Of a DNA stretch of 64,000 nt, positions 52,399-61,997 are shown piece after piece. Where the stretch lies: positions 62,001 to 126,000 of the forward strand of contig JAFUTO010000018.1 in NCBI GenBank assembly GCA_017484205.1, read 5' to 3'. Source of the stretch: Bacilli bacterium (GTDB lineage: Bacteria; Bacillota_I; Bacilli_A; RF39; UBA660). How positions within the stretch are numbered: the first letter of the stretch is position 1; each line of letters begins with the position of its first letter. The position numbers and the translations under genes were made by a program. The notes under the pieces are model-generated. The model saw only the letters and a program-made list of their open reading frames with translations, was not told the DNA's origin and searched no databases.

Positions 52399-53050
52399 CT
52401 ACATTACCTCCCTTATTTTTACCTGGAAGGATTTCACCTTTATATATCCATACTTTAACACCAATCTTACCATAAGTAGTATTAGCTTCTTTATGAGCAT
52501 AATCAATATCAGCTCTTAAAGTATGTAGAGGAATCATACCCTCAGTATATCCTTCTGTTCTTGCCATATCAGCGCCACCTAAACGACCAGATACAGCTGT
52601 TTTAATACCCTTAGCTCCTGCTTTCATTGTATTTCTAATTGCTTTCTTTTGAGCAACTCTGAATGAAACACGATTTTCAATTTGATGAGCTATATTTTCA
52701 GCTACTAAAGCCGCTACCATGTCAGGGTTTTTAACTTCCATGATAGATATTTCAATTTCTTCATTAACTAATTTAGCTAATTCCTTTTTGATCTTTTCAA
52801 TTTCTTCACCACTATGACCAATTACAACACCAGGTTTAGCTGTGTTTATAATTACATTAGTCTTCTTAGCAGTTCTTTCAATTAATATACTTGAAACAGA
52901 TGCGTCTTTTAATTTCTTTTCTAAATATCTACGAATCTTAACATCATTATTTAAGTATTTAGCAAAATCCTTATTGCCAGCATACCATTTTGATTCCCAA
53001 GTTTTATTAATTCCAATTCTCATTCCAATTGGACTAACTTTTTGACCCAT
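52373..53050 (-). CDS. rpsC: 30S ribosomal protein S3
   Basis: A 225-residue uS3, with a KH domain (about 40-115: [20 protein letters not shown]) and the C-terminal S3 domain ([31 protein letters not shown]). The 26-bp overlap with rplP is larger than usual. Confidence 0.98.
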   Translation of the reverse strand: MGQKVSPIGMRIGINKTWESKWYAGNKDFAKYLNNDVKIRRYLEKKLKDASVSSILIERTAKKTNVIINTAKPGVVIGHSGEEIEKIKKELAKLVNEEIEISIMEVKNPDMVAALVAENIAHQIENRVSFRVAQKKAIRNTMKAGAKGIKTAVSGRLGGADMARTEGYTEGMIPLHTLRADIDYAHKEANTTYGKIGVKVWIYKGEILPGKNKGGNVDGSNSKKN

Positions 53051-53071
53051 CAGTTTACCTCCTTTGCTTGA

Positions 53072-53404
53072 TTATTTTTCTTTTACCTTAACAGTAATAT
53101 GACTTGTTCTCTTTTTAATTGGATCTACATGTCCACGAGAACCAAATTTCATTCTTTTTAATACTACGCCTTCATTAGCATAAGCTTCAGATACGATTAA
53201 GTTTTCTCTCTTTAAACCCATGTTATTTTCAGCATTAGCTACTGCTGAATCTAATACTTTAATAGTATATCTTGCAGCATCATTATTTAAATTATTTAAT
53301 ATGTTATGAGCTTCAATTACACTCTTACCACGTATTAAATCTATAACTAAACGAGCTTTTCTAGGTGATATTCTAACACCTTTTGCAATTGCATATGCTT
53401 CCAT
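53072..53404 (-). CDS. rplV: 50S ribosomal protein L22
   Basis: A 110-residue uL22, with AKGVRISPRKARLVIDLIRG and the exit-tunnel loop around ANEGVVLKRMKFGSRGHVDP. Standard length. Confidence 0.98.
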   Translation of the reverse strand: MEAYAIAKGVRISPRKARLVIDLIRGKSVIEAHNILNNLNNDAARYTIKVLDSAVANAENNMGLKRENLIVSEAYANEGVVLKRMKFGSRGHVDPIKKRTSHITVKVKEK

Positions 53405-53430
53405 TTTAGTCCTCCTTCCTGATTTTTATC

Positions 53431-53697
53431 TTATTTCTTATCGTCGCCATGACCACCGAATTTACGAGTCAAAGCAAATTCTCCTAATTTATGTCCAACC
53501 ATATCTTCTGTAACATAAACAGGAATAAATTCTTTACCATTATGAACAGCAAATGTATGTCCGATAAAATCAGGATAAATTGTTGAACGGCGAGACCATG
53601 TTTTAATTACTTCATTTTTTCCAGATTCTTTTACATTTTTTACCTTTTTCATTAAATGTGCATCAACGAAAGGTAATTTCTTACTACTTCTAGCCAT
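53431..53697 (-). CDS. rpsS: 30S ribosomal protein S19
   Basis: An 88-residue uS19: [56 protein letters not shown]. Normal length. Confidence 0.98.
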   Translation of the reverse strand: MARSSKKLPFVDAHLMKKVKNVKESGKNEVIKTWSRRSTIYPDFIGHTFAVHNGKEFIPVYVTEDMVGHKLGEFALTRKFGGHGDDKK

Positions 53698-53714
53698 TTT
53701 TAATCATCCTTTCC

Positions 53715-54545
53715 TTATTTCTTACGTCTACGAACAATTAACTTGTTACTAGCTTTTTTGCTGTCACGAGTTTTATGTCCTAAAGCAGGTTTACCCCATG
53801 GAGTAACTGGTCCTTTACGTCCAACTGGAGCTCTACCTTCACCACCACCATGTGGGTGATCGTTAGGGTTCATAACAGAACCACGAACTGTAGGTCTAAT
53901 ACCCATATGTCTTTTAGTACCAGCTTTACCAACTTTAACTAATTCATGATCGGCATTTCCTACTTCACCTATAGTAGCTCTACAAGCGCTTAATACTTTT
54001 CTAACTTCACCGCTTTGTAAACGAAGTAAAGTATATCTTCCTTCATGTCCTAAAACTTGAACACTTGAACCTGCAGAACGAGCCATTTGTGCTCCCTTTC
54101 CAGGCATTAATTCAACATTGTGAACCATTGTACCTTCTGGAATGTTTGCAAGCATTAATGAATTACCAACAATAATATCTGTTGTATCTCCACTAACAAC
54201 TTTTCCTCCTACTTGTAATCCCTTAGGAGCGATGATATATCTTTTTTCACCATCTGCATAAGTAATTAAAGCAATGTTAGCTGTTCTATTAGGATCATAT
54301 TCGATAGCAGTTACTGTACCTACGATACCATCTTTATTTCTTTTGAAATCAATGATACGATATTTTCTTTTTTCACCGCCACCTCTATGACGTACTGTAA
54401 CTTTACCTTGATTATTACGTCCGCCATTTTTCTTAAGTGTAACAACTAATGATTTTTCAGGAGTAGTCTTAGTTACTTCGTCATTAACGATAACTGACAT
54501 ACCACGGCGACCATTAGTCGTTGGTTTATATGTTTTTATAGCCAT
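53715..54545 (-). CDS. rplB: 50S ribosomal protein L2
   Basis: A 276-residue uL2. Contains [40 protein letters not shown] and the peptidyl-transferase-associated region [19 protein letters not shown]-like ([20 protein letters not shown]). Standard length. Confidence 0.98.
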   Translation of the reverse strand: MAIKTYKPTTNGRRGMSVIVNDEVTKTTPEKSLVVTLKKNGGRNNQGKVTVRHRGGGEKRKYRIIDFKRNKDGIVGTVTAIEYDPNRTANIALITYADGEKRYIIAPKGLQVGGKVVSGDTTDIIVGNSLMLANIPEGTMVHNVELMPGKGAQMARSAGSSVQVLGHEGRYTLLRLQSGEVRKVLSACRATIGEVGNADHELVKVGKAGTKRHMGIRPTVRGSVMNPNDHPHGGGEGRAPVGRKGPVTPWGKPALGHKTRDSKKASNKLIVRRRKK

Positions 54546-54562
54546 AATATCCTCCTCTTAGA

Positions 54563-54838
54563 TTATAGTTCGATTGAACTACCTTCTTTTAATTTAACAA
54601 TTGCTTTCTTAACTTTATTTGTTTTTCCAACATAACGACCAACTCTTTTTTTCTTTGGTCTAACATTTACAGTATTTACTGATTCAACTTTTACATTGAA
54701 TAATTTTTCTACTGCTTGTTTAATTTCAGTTTTATTAGCTTTTGGATCAACACTGAATGTAATAGTATTGTCATTTGCTAATCTAGCACTTTTCTCAGTT
54801 ACGATTGGTGCTTTTATGATATCTCTATAATTATTCAT
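54563..54838 (-). CDS. rplW: 50S ribosomal protein L23
   Basis: A 91-residue uL23 at the tunnel exit, docking site for trigger factor and [53 protein letters not shown]. Overlaps rplD by 8 bp. Confidence 0.98.
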   Translation of the reverse strand: MNNYRDIIKAPIVTEKSARLANDNTITFSVDPKANKTEIKQAVEKLFNVKVESVNTVNVRPKKKRVGRYVGKTNKVKKAIVKLKEGSSIEL

Positions 54839-55463
54839 AGTTTAGCACCTCCTCAATAGCTTTAACTGCATCTTTAGTAACAACCATCTTATCAGCTGAT
54901 ATAATATCTAATACATTGATTTCATCTGCTGCTAATACGATAACATTTCTAAAGTTACGGCTTGCTAAGATTAGATTTTCATCTAATTCATTAACTACGA
55001 TTAAGATATTCTTATCTAGTTTTAAATCAGTCATTAAATCTTTAAATTCTTTAGCTTTATTACTAGTTAATTTGATATCATCTACTATAATTAGTTCTGA
55101 TTCAATAACTTTGTAAGATAAAGTTGATTTTAATGCTAATCTTCTTTCTTTTCTATTTTGTTTTGTTGTGTAGTTTCTATCAGGATGTGGTCCAAATACT
55201 ACACCACCATGATACCAATGTGGAGCTCTCGTACTACCTTGACGAGCACGTCCAGTACCTTTTTGTCTCCATGGTTTTGCTCCACCACCAGAAACTTCGC
55301 TACGTGTTTTTGTATCTGCTGTTCCTTGTCTTTCTGCATTACGAGCAAGTCTTACTGCATCATAGATAACAGCATCGTTAGGTTCAATTCCCCAAACTTT
55401 TTCATTAAGTGTTATATCGCTTACTTTTTCTCCCTTAACATTTACTACATTTAATTTTTTCAT
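54831..55463 (-). CDS. rplD: 50S ribosomal protein L4
   Basis: A 210-residue uL4, with the tunnel loop [20 protein letters not shown] and [20 protein letters not shown]. In many bacteria L4 represses the S10 operon through its leader; whether that holds here is not visible from sequence. Confidence 0.98.
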   Translation of the reverse strand: MKKLNVVNVKGEKVSDITLNEKVWGIEPNDAVIYDAVRLARNAERQGTADTKTRSEVSGGGAKPWRQKGTGRARQGSTRAPHWYHGGVVFGPHPDRNYTTKQNRKERRLALKSTLSYKVIESELIIVDDIKLTSNKAKEFKDLMTDLKLDKNILIVVNELDENLILASRNFRNVIVLAADEINVLDIISADKMVVTKDAVKAIEEVLNYE

Positions 55464-55474
55464 GTATGTACCTC

Positions 55475-56260
55475 CTATTCAGCACTTGGAGTTTCTTCAG
55501 AAGTTTCTTCTTTAACTTCTTCAGTTACTTCTTCTGTTGCAGTTTCTTCTTTAACTTCTTCAGTAACATCTACTGTATTTTCAATTACTTCATTAGCTAC
55601 ATAACTAACTAATTCTTCACTAGGATTTACTTTGTTAGGGTTTTTAACAGCTGATTTAATAACAACTAATGCATTTTTTGGTCCAGGTACATTTCCCTTA
55701 ACTAAAATTACATTATTTTCCATATCGATATCAACTATTTCTAAGTTTTGGATAGTAACAGTTAATACACCCATATGTCCTGGTAATTTTTTACCTTTAA
55801 AAACACGCATTGGTCTCATTGTTCCCATTGAACCTGGTCTTCTATGATAGTGAGAACCATGTCCCATAGGACCTCTATTATTTCCATGACGTTTAACAAC
55901 ACCTTGGAAACCTTTACCTTTTGTAGTTCCAGTTACGTCTACAACTTCTCCTGGAGTAAAGATATCTGCTTTTACTTCTTGACCTAAAGCATAATCCTTA
56001 ATATCTACACCTCTAATTTCTTTAAAGAAGCGCTTAGGTGTAGTTTTTGCTTTATTAGTTATACCTAATGAAGCTTTTGTCGCTAACTTTTCACGTTTTG
56101 TATCGAAACCTAGTTGAATAGCTTCATAACCATCATTTTCAATTGTCTTAATTTGTGTTACAACATTTGGTTCAACTGAAATTACAGTTACAGGAGTTAA
56201 TTTACCAGATTTGCTAAATACTTGCGTCATTCCAATTTTACGACCTAAGATTCCTTTCAT
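55475..56260 (-). CDS. rplC: 50S ribosomal protein L3 with acidic C-terminal extension
   Basis: A 261-residue uL3. The ribosomal core (1-210) is normal: [52 protein letters not shown]. Residues about 211-261 are an added tail rich in Glu, Thr and Val with near-repeats of [22 protein letters not shown]. Typical bacterial L3 is 205-215 residues. It follows rpsJ by 13 bp, the usual S10-operon order. Confidence 0.97.
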   Translation of the reverse strand: MKGILGRKIGMTQVFSKSGKLTPVTVISVEPNVVTQIKTIENDGYEAIQLGFDTKREKLATKASLGITNKAKTTPKRFFKEIRGVDIKDYALGQEVKADIFTPGEVVDVTGTTKGKGFQGVVKRHGNNRGPMGHGSHYHRRPGSMGTMRPMRVFKGKKLPGHMGVLTVTIQNLEIVDIDMENNVILVKGNVPGPKNALVVIKSAVKNPNKVNPSEELVSYVANEVIENTVDVTEEVKEETATEEVTEEVKEETSEETPSAE

Positions 56261-56273
56261 AATTTACCTCCTA

Positions 56274-56585
56274 TTAATTATTTTTAATTTGAATATCAAC
56301 ACCGCTTGGAATATCTAAATGAGTTAATGCCTCAATAGTTTCCTTACTTGGATTTTTGATATCAATTAGTCTTTTGTGTGTTCTCTTTTCAAATTGTTCA
56401 CGTGAATCTTTATATTTGTGAACAGCTCTTAAAATAGTAACTTTTTCAATTTCTGTAGGTAGTGGTACTGGTCCACTAACTTCGCCACCATTTCTTTTTA
56501 CTGTTTCAACAATTTTAGCACACGCTGTGTCTAAACTTTTGTGTTCAAAAGCTTTTAATTTGATACGAACAGTAGTCTTTGACAT
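56274..56585 (-). CDS. rpsJ: 30S ribosomal protein S10
   Basis: A 103-residue uS10 (NusE), first gene of the S10 operon: [40 protein letters not shown] and [12 protein letters not shown]. Also acts in transcription antitermination with NusB. Preceded by GGAGG and the long S10-type leader. Confidence 0.98.
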   Translation of the reverse strand: MSKTTVRIKLKAFEHKSLDTACAKIVETVKRNGGEVSGPVPLPTEIEKVTILRAVHKYKDSREQFEKRTHKRLIDIKNPSKETIEALTHLDIPSGVDIQIKNN

Positions 56586-56589
56586 ATTG

Positions 56590-56722
56590 TATCCTCCCTT
56601 CGCCTATATCTAGTATAGACTTGCTCCGTGTAAATAACCCGATTTTACATTTTAAGTTTTTATTTTCATAACAACTTAACCTGGTGTATCGGCAACCTCA
56701 CACATCTAAGCATGCCACACGT
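56590..56722 (-). promoter_or_regulatory. S10-operon leader RNA
   Basis: The transcribed leader before rpsJ contains GTGTGAGGTTGCCGATACAC and ACGGAGCAAGTCTA, which resemble the conserved elements of the S10_leader family of Bacillota as I recall them. Likely autoregulatory for the ribosomal cluster. Confidence 0.6.
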
Positions 56723-56727
56723 AATTA

Positions 56728-56756
56728 ATTATATTACAAAAAGTGTTGAAAATCAA
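56728..56756 (-). promoter_or_regulatory. Promoter of the S10-spc-alpha supercluster
   Basis: Minus-strand TTGATT (56751-56756), 17-bp spacer, TATAAT (56728-56733). The -35 lies inside the upstream terminator stem. Confidence 0.85.
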
Positions 56757-56765
56757 CACTTTTTT
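56738..56765 (-). terminator. Terminator of the gene at 56787, overlapping the S10 promoter
   Basis: Minus-strand stem AGTGTTGA/TCAACACT (56742-56760), then five T; the flanking A tract makes it symmetric. Confidence 0.8.
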
Positions 56766-56786
56766 AATATTTTTTTTAATTTTACA

Positions 56787-57884
56787 TTATCTTATATATG
56801 TTTTAACTTTGGCGTCTGATGCTAACACAACATAATCAACGCCTTTACCATACCAATCATCTATTTCTATATCTTCTTTTTCACCAGAAGCTTCCCATTC
56901 AATTACATCTACACCTTCTTGACCATCTGGTAATGTTAACATATGACCATAAGGTGTCCAATTTGCATCGTTAGAACTTTTTGAATCAGCTATCTTACAA
57001 GGAATAACAGCACCATCTGTTAATACAACATCTACATCGTCACCTGTGACACCAAAAGTTTCAGTCATAGCAACTAAATATCTTCCATCTATTGTAGCAA
57101 TACCTCTATCACTTGTACGGCCCTTTTCATCCCATTCTATTGCAAGTAATTGTTGTCTCGTATTTGGAGTCCATCTATCGTAAAAAGATGGATAATTTGT
57201 ATGGTTATATGATATTCCAGCTTGTTTTGTATTAATATTTACTTCTTCACCTGTTTGAGTTACTTCGTATTCAGTTTGGATATTTTCTTCTTCCAACCCT
57301 TCATATTGTTGATCAATATTAGCAGAATTATTTAAATTATCTGAATCATATAAGAAAGTTACGCTTGTATTTTCAGTTACTTCTTCTATATTTATATTTT
57401 GATTTTGAATTTCAGTAACAGTTTTTACTATTTCTTTTGATTTTTCTTTATAATCATCTATACTATTTTCCATAGTATATTCAGGATATACTACCATTTC
57501 TTCATATTCTTTATGGTTTAATTTAAAAGTAGCTATGCCAGAAATTAACGCAACATTCAATGCAGCAATTTTAATACCTCTACTAATTTTATTTTTAAGA
57601 TCGCTATTTTTAATAGCTTTCTTTATTACTTTCATAAAATTGATACGAGTTATTGCTCTAGTATTTTTTAATACTTTGTCATAATTTCTAATATCAAAAA
57701 TTACTTCTTTAGATTTAAAAGTAGCATTACCATTTTCAACTTTGACACTATCAAATTTTAATTTAGATAATAATTGTAATAATTCTGTATTAGTATTTTC
57801 ATCAAGACTAACTAATCCTAAACCATTTTCTTTTTCTTCGCATAATAAAGAACCATTTTCCATATAAAATGAATATTCGTACAT
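56787..57884 (-). CDS. TM-anchored protein with C-terminal DPBB/3D-like domain
   Basis: A 365-residue protein. ATG 57884 follows AAAGGAGG; the longer frame to 57929 starts inside the leader. Residues 1-100 form a cytosolic alpha/beta domain, about 103-120 a TM, 125-230 a Glu/Asn-rich linker, and about 240-365 an extracytoplasmic domain: GRTSDRGIATIDGRYLVAMT, CKIADSKSSNDANWTPYGH. That pattern is reminiscent of double-psi beta-barrel/3D cell-wall domains, but the catalytic acid residues were not checked. Its N-terminal shape (cytosolic domain, TM, acidic linker, outer domain) resembles the SpoIID-like protein of this window. Function unknown. Confidence 0.65.
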   Translation of the reverse strand: MYEYSFYMENGSLLCEEKENGLGLVSLDENTNTELLQLLSKLKFDSVKVENGNATFKSKEVIFDIRNYDKVLKNTRAITRINFMKVIKKAIKNSDLKNKISRGIKIAALNVALISGIATFKLNHKEYEEMVVYPEYTMENSIDDYKEKSKEIVKTVTEIQNQNINIEEVTENTSVTFLYDSDNLNNSANIDQQYEGLEEENIQTEYEVTQTGEEVNINTKQAGISYNHTNYPSFYDRWTPNTRQQLLAIEWDEKGRTSDRGIATIDGRYLVAMTETFGVTGDDVDVVLTDGAVIPCKIADSKSSNDANWTPYGHMLTLPDGQEGVDVIEWEASGEKEDIEIDDWYGKGVDYVVLASDAKVKTYIR

Positions 57885-57939
57885 ATTAACGCCTCCTTTT
57901 ATCTTTTTTGTATATTTGCCCCCCGGCACACAAAAACAT
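57885..57939 (-). promoter_or_regulatory. GC-rich leader with possible RNA structure
   Basis: The leader contains GTGTGCCGGGGGGCAAATATA, a GC-rich block in an otherwise AT-rich segment. TTTGTGTGCC and GGCAAATATACAAA can pair across a G-rich loop (imperfectly), with the Shine-Dalgarno just downstream. No known riboswitch class matched by eye. Confidence 0.4.
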
Positions 57940-57945
57940 TACACC

Positions 57946-57974
57946 ATCATATAATATTTTTTTAAGTTTGTCAA
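57946..57974 (-). promoter_or_regulatory. Promoter of the gene at 56787-57884
   Basis: Minus-strand TTGACA (57969-57974), 17-bp spacer, TATGAT (57946-57951). Confidence 0.85.
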
Positions 57975-57991
57975 CCCCTTTTTTAAAAATT

Positions 57992-58012
57992 AAAAAAAGC
58001 GATTACTCGCTT
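57992..58012 (-). terminator. Terminator after rpsR
   Basis: Minus-strand stem AAGCGA/TCGCTT (57997-58012) with GTAA loop, then seven T. Confidence 0.85.
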
Positions 58013-58229
58013 ATTTTGTAAATGGTATTAATGCCATAAAACGTGCTTTCTTTACTTCTGCGGCTATATGTCTTTGATGTTTAGCACATGCTCCTGTAAT
58101 TCTTCTTGGTAATATTTTATATTTATCACCACTTACATATTTTTTAATAACATCAACATTTTTATAGTCTACATCTTTACCAGCACACATTTGGCAAACT
58201 TTTTTCTTTTTTCTATAAAATTCAGCCAT
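58011..58229 (-). CDS. rpsR: 30S ribosomal protein S18
   Basis: A 72-residue bS18: [39 protein letters not shown] and the end [11 protein letters not shown]. It has CQMC and CAKH, so it is the zinc-binding form. Standard rpsF-ssb-rpsR order. Confidence 0.98.
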   Translation of the reverse strand: MAEFYRKKKKVCQMCAGKDVDYKNVDVIKKYVSGDKYKILPRRITGACAKHQRHIAAEVKKARFMALIPFTK

Positions 58230-58242
58230 GTTTTCCTCCTTA

Positions 58243-58704
58243 TTAATCTAGGAAATTATCGTCTATAGAAACACTATCACCATATTCAGCATATGGATCA
58301 CTTTCTAAATCTATATCATTACTTGGCATATCAAAAGCTGGTTCATTACTATAGTTATTTGAACTACTTTGACGCGCTTGTGATTGTGATCTAGTTTCTA
58401 AAAATTGTACATTATCAGCTTGAACATCTAATGTATAACGTTTATTTCCATCTTTATCTGTATAATTTCCACTTTGAAGACGGCCTTCAACGCCTACTAA
58501 ACTACCTTGATCTAAATAATTAGCAACGTTTTCAGCTTGTTTTCTCCATACTACAACGTTTATAAAATCAGTTTCTCTTTCTCCTTGAGAATTACTGAAA
58601 GTTCTATTTACTGCGATTGAAAATCTAGCGTAAGGTAAATTAGAACTTGTATATCTTAGTTCTGGTTTTGCAGTCAAACGACCAATTAACATTACTTTAT
58701 TCAT
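58243..58704 (-). CDS. ssb: Single-stranded DNA-binding protein
   Basis: A 153-residue SSB. OB fold (1-105): [37 protein letters not shown]. The C-terminal tail ends [13 protein letters not shown] instead of the common DDDIPF, so the protein-interaction tip is altered. Between rpsF and rpsR as usual. Confidence 0.96.
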   Translation of the reverse strand: MNKVMLIGRLTAKPELRYTSSNLPYARFSIAVNRTFSNSQGERETDFINVVVWRKQAENVANYLDQGSLVGVEGRLQSGNYTDKDGNKRYTLDVQADNVQFLETRSQSQARQSSSNNYSNEPAFDMPSNDIDLESDPYAEYGDSVSIDDNFLD

Positions 58705-58715
58705 AAACGCACCTC

Positions 58716-59006
58716 TTAATCTTCTTTCTTAGTAATTAAATGTCTTATTACATCTTTACTATTTCTAGCTAAACGATCAAATTCGTTAATTGCTTTATCA
58801 TCATTAGCATTGATAGTTATAACATAATAGAAACCACTTTTGTAATCTTTAATTTCATAGGCAAGTTCTCTTTGTCCCATTTCAGTTACATCAGTAATTT
58901 TAGCACCATTATCAGTTAAAACTTTTTCAAATGATTTTGCAACTTTTTTAACTTCATCCTCTGCTATAGTTGTTCTTATGATGTACATAATTTCATAAGT
59001 TTTCAT
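58716..59006 (-). CDS. rpsF: 30S ribosomal protein S6
   Basis: A 96-residue bS6. ATG 59006 follows AGGAGG; the reading frame continues to 59027 without support. [38 protein letters not shown]. Normal length. Pairs with S18 on the ribosome. Confidence 0.97.
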   Translation of the reverse strand: MKTYEIMYIIRTTIAEDEVKKVAKSFEKVLTDNGAKITDVTEMGQRELAYEIKDYKSGFYYVITINANDDKAINEFDRLARNSKDVIRHLITKKED

Positions 59007-59061
59007 AACACACCTCCTTATGGTCAATAGGCTTCCTAAGAAGCAAGGAGCTCTTCGCTCT
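59007..59061 (-). promoter_or_regulatory. rpsF leader with two hairpins
   Basis: The leader of rpsF can form GAGC-GAAGA-GCTC and GCTTC-TTAG-GAAGC before the Shine-Dalgarno. Autoregulation by S6:S18 occurs at similar sites in other bacteria; whether this is such a site is open. Confidence 0.4.
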
Positions 59062-59067
59062 TGAAGT

Positions 59068-59096
59068 ATTATAACAAAAAAAATATATAAAGTAAA
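59068..59096 (-). promoter_or_regulatory. Promoter of rpsF-ssb-rpsR
   Basis: Minus-strand TTTACT (59091-59096), 17-bp spacer, TATAAT (59068-59073). Confidence 0.8.
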
Positions 59097-59133
59097 TAGA
59101 ATTTTTTAATCACATTTACTCTATATATTTATA

Positions 59134-60231
59134 TTATACATTAAATCTAAAATGACAAATATCTCCATCTTGCATTTCATAGTCTTTACCTTCAAGTCTT
59201 AATCTTCCAGCTTCTTTAACAGCTTTTTCATTACCTAAATATTCTAAATCTGTATAACTCATTATCTCAGCTTTGATAAATCCTTTTTCAAAATCTGTAT
59301 GAATTATACCTGCACATTCAGGAGCTTTCATACCAACTTTAAACGTCCAAGCCCTACATTCATCACTACCAGCGGTGAAATAAGTTGCAAGTCCTAATAA
59401 TCTGTATGTTGCCTTGATAAGTTGGTCTAAACCGCTTTCTTTTATTCCTAGATCTTTCAAAAATTCTAATTTGTCACTTTCTTCTAGTTCACTTAACTCT
59501 GATTCTATTTTAGCACATACAACAACTGTATCAGCGCCTTCTGCTTCAGCATATCCTTTAACCATATCTGAATATTTATTACCACCAGCTACAATATCTT
59601 CTTCAGCTACATTAGCCATATATATAATTGGTTTAGCAGTTATTAGTGCAAATGCCTTTATTAACTTTTGCTCTTCCTCATCCAAGTTAAGTCTTCTTAT
59701 TGGGATATTCTTTTCTAAAGAATCTTTTATTTTAGTTAATAGTTCTAACTCTTTAACTGCATCTTTTTCTTTTGCTTTAGCTTTCTTTTCTACTCTTCCA
59801 ATTCTTCCATCTATTACTTCTAAATCCGCTAACATTAATTCTACATTAATTATTTCAATATCTCTTATAGGATCAACACTATTTTCAACATGTATTATAT
59901 CACTGTTTTCAAAACATCTTACTACTTCTACTATTGCATCGACTTCCCTAATATGTGATAAAAATTTATTACCTAATCCCTCTCCTTGGCTAGCTCCTTT
60001 AACTAATCCTGCTATATCAGTAAATTCATATGTAGTTGGCACTACTCTTTCTGGTATATATAGTTTTTCTAAAAATGTTAATCTTTTATCTGGGACTGTA
60101 ACTACTCCTACATTTGGATCAATAGTAGCAAATGGGTAGTTTGCAGCTAAAATATTTTTCTTTGTAATTGCATTAAATAATGTTGATTTACCTACATTTG
60201 GTAATCCTACTATTCCTGCTTTAAGACTCAT
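59134..60231 (-). CDS. ychF: Redox-regulated ATPase YchF (Obg family)
   Basis: A 365-residue Obg-like P-loop NTPase. G1 GLPNVGKSTLFNA, then FTDIAGLVKGASQGEGLGN, MANVAEED (in place of NKxD, giving ATP preference), C-terminal TGS domain (QDGDICHFRFNV). Standard position near rpsF. Shine-Dalgarno GGAAGTGAT. Confidence 0.97.
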   Translation of the reverse strand: MSLKAGIVGLPNVGKSTLFNAITKKNILAANYPFATIDPNVGVVTVPDKRLTFLEKLYIPERVVPTTYEFTDIAGLVKGASQGEGLGNKFLSHIREVDAIVEVVRCFENSDIIHVENSVDPIRDIEIINVELMLADLEVIDGRIGRVEKKAKAKEKDAVKELELLTKIKDSLEKNIPIRRLNLDEEEQKLIKAFALITAKPIIYMANVAEEDIVAGGNKYSDMVKGYAEAEGADTVVVCAKIESELSELEESDKLEFLKDLGIKESGLDQLIKATYRLLGLATYFTAGSDECRAWTFKVGMKAPECAGIIHTDFEKGFIKAEIMSYTDLEYLGNEKAVKEAGRLRLEGKDYEMQDGDICHFRFNV

Positions 60232-60280
60232 AATATCACTTCCATCTTTTCCATTATAACATATTTATTTTTAAATAGAA

Positions 60281-60304
60281 AAGAAAAAGCGACTACATAG
60301 TCGC
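60281..60304 (-). terminator. Terminator of the parAB-mscS-abgT transcript
   Basis: Minus-strand stem GCGACT/AGTCGC (60289-60304), 4-nt loop, then TTTTTCTTTT. Confidence 0.85.
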
Positions 60305-61801
60305 ATAAGTGTTAATTCCTAATGGAATTCCTATTATATTCCATGATACTATTAATACTAACCATACCAACGCAAGTAATAGCACTGTAGGCAATATCAA
60401 TTTAATTGTACCAAAAATTGTAATTTCTTTTTTATCACCATCATTATACTTTTGTAAAAATCCTAGCATAATTATAAAATATATAAAGAAAGGTGAAATT
60501 GATTTTCCTATTCCATCAGCAATACTAAATATAAATTGTGTAAATTCAGGAGTTATATTAGCTCTCATGAATAATGGTACTACTAATGGCGCTGACATAT
60601 TCCATTTAGTATATGTATTAGGGATTAAAATACTAATTAATATTGTAAATATAAAAAATACAATAATTAATAAACTACCTGAAAATTCTAATGAACTAAC
60701 TGCGTTTATTAATATGGCAGCTATTACATTGCCAATGTTCGTCCATTCTAATACACCAAACATAATAGATGCAAAGAACATTAAGACAAATACGTATCCA
60801 CAATTTTCAAAACTTTTATATAACCCTATATTATAATCTAGACGATGTTTAATATTTCCTGACACAAATCCATATATAGCGCTACAAATCATTGTAGAAG
60901 CCAACATTATGATAATAAATGCATCTTTAAATGGTGATGTCTCACTCATAAGCTTAGCCACATATGTAGTTTTACTATTATCTAATAATATTCCACCAGG
61001 GAGAATCATAATTACTATAGATATCAAAATTAATAATATAGCTAGATTAGTAAACCATAATGCCTTATTTGATATAACTATTTCGTCTTCTTCGGTCTGT
61101 ATTCTTCTAAATTTAGGTGCCAAGTATTTATTGATAATGGCAGTTCCTAAGAAAGCAACTACAAAAGTACTTACAATCATAATATACATACAAGATAATA
61201 CATCATACGAGAATGTTGGATCTACTTCTATTGTTGCTGATAATTCTGTTACTGTACCAAGTAGATAAGTATTATAATTATATATAATTCCAGTACCATA
61301 ACTACATGTAATTCCAATAAAAGTTGTCATGATACCAAGCATTGGATTTCTACCTAAATATTTATATACTACACCTATAAGTGGTAACAGTATTACAAAA
61401 CTATAATCACCAAAAAAAGTAAAAATTATACATAATACTAATGTAAAGAAAATAATCACTGGTGTAGCTAATTTTTTTAGCGGTTCTACTAGATGTTTTA
61501 TTAATCCTGATCTTTCAGCTATGCTTGTAGTTATCAAAGATATAATTATTAAAGCTAATGGTTCAATTAAACGAAAATTAGTAACACCACTACTCAATAA
61601 ATATTTTATACCTTCTACACTAAATATATTATTTACTGTTATTAAGCTCATTTCCAAATTCGAAGCGTTTATTACAGCTTCTTCGCTTTCAAACCCAACT
61701 AAAGATAATATGAAGCTTAACAACATTAGTATAAGTGTAATTATTCCCATCACTATGATAGGACCTAAAATTTTAGGAGCACGTTTAGTCTTTCTTGCCA
61801 T
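60293..61801 (-). CDS. AbgT-family (p-aminobenzoyl-glutamate) transporter
   Basis: A 502-residue membrane protein with about 11-12 TMs. ATG 61801 has GAGGGTGA upstream; two earlier ATGs are too close to it. AbgT features: GVTNFRLIEPLALIIISLIT, SYGTGIIYNYNTYLLGT and PNTYTKWNMSAPLVVPLFMR. Known family members carry folate catabolite p-aminobenzoyl-glutamate (AbgT) or export sulfonamide (MtrF). The substrate here cannot be assigned. Starts inside the DUF951 gene (17-bp overlap). Confidence 0.88.
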   Translation of the reverse strand: MARKTKRAPKILGPIIVMGIITLILMLLSFILSLVGFESEEAVINASNLEMSLITVNNIFSVEGIKYLLSSGVTNFRLIEPLALIIISLITTSIAERSGLIKHLVEPLKKLATPVIIFFTLVLCIIFTFFGDYSFVILLPLIGVVYKYLGRNPMLGIMTTFIGITCSYGTGIIYNYNTYLLGTVTELSATIEVDPTFSYDVLSCMYIMIVSTFVVAFLGTAIINKYLAPKFRRIQTEEDEIVISNKALWFTNLAILLILISIVIMILPGGILLDNSKTTYVAKLMSETSPFKDAFIIIMLASTMICSAIYGFVSGNIKHRLDYNIGLYKSFENCGYVFVLMFFASIMFGVLEWTNIGNVIAAILINAVSSLEFSGSLLIIVFFIFTILISILIPNTYTKWNMSAPLVVPLFMRANITPEFTQFIFSIADGIGKSISPFFIYFIIMLGFLQKYNDGDKKEITIFGTIKLILPTVLLLALVWLVLIVSWNIIGIPLGINTYATM

Positions 61802-61997
61802 ATTCATCACCCTCATATTGTATAACTTTTTTCATTTTTTTATTAAACTCAATACGAGGCAACATTATACTTCTACCACAGTTAATACATTTTATTTTAA
61901 TATCTGCACCAACTCTAGTTATTTGCCATTCATTTGAGCCACAGGGATGTTGTTTTTTCATTACAACAATGCTCCCCATTTTATATTCTTTATCCAT
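61785..61997 (-). CDS. DUF951 (YyzM-like) small zinc-ribbon protein
   Basis: A 70-residue protein of the DUF951 family, found beside mscS and parB in many Bacillota: YKMGSIVVMKKQHPCGSNEW, IKCINCGRSIMLPRIEF. It has CGSNE and CINC, compatible with one metal site. Function unknown. Overlaps mscS by 8 bp and abgT by 17 bp. Confidence 0.9.
   Translation of the reverse strand: MDKEYKMGSIVVMKKQHPCGSNEWQITRVGADIKIKCINCGRSIMLPRIEFNKKMKKVIQYEGDEYGKKD

Noticed and set aside
56394-56410. A CACGTG-centred sequence resembling a parS site
   Set aside because: Flanks match the parS 16-mer poorly and it lies inside rpsJ; not a convincing ParB site.
59414-60139. A 241-codon plus-strand open frame opposite ychF
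   Set aside because: The minus-strand YchF is unambiguous; the antisense frame lacks a Shine-Dalgarno and any recognisable domain.
60309-61268. Two long plus-strand open frames opposite the AbgT-like gene
   Set aside because: Antisense to a membrane-protein gene with clear family motifs; hydrophobic codon content gives long spurious frames.
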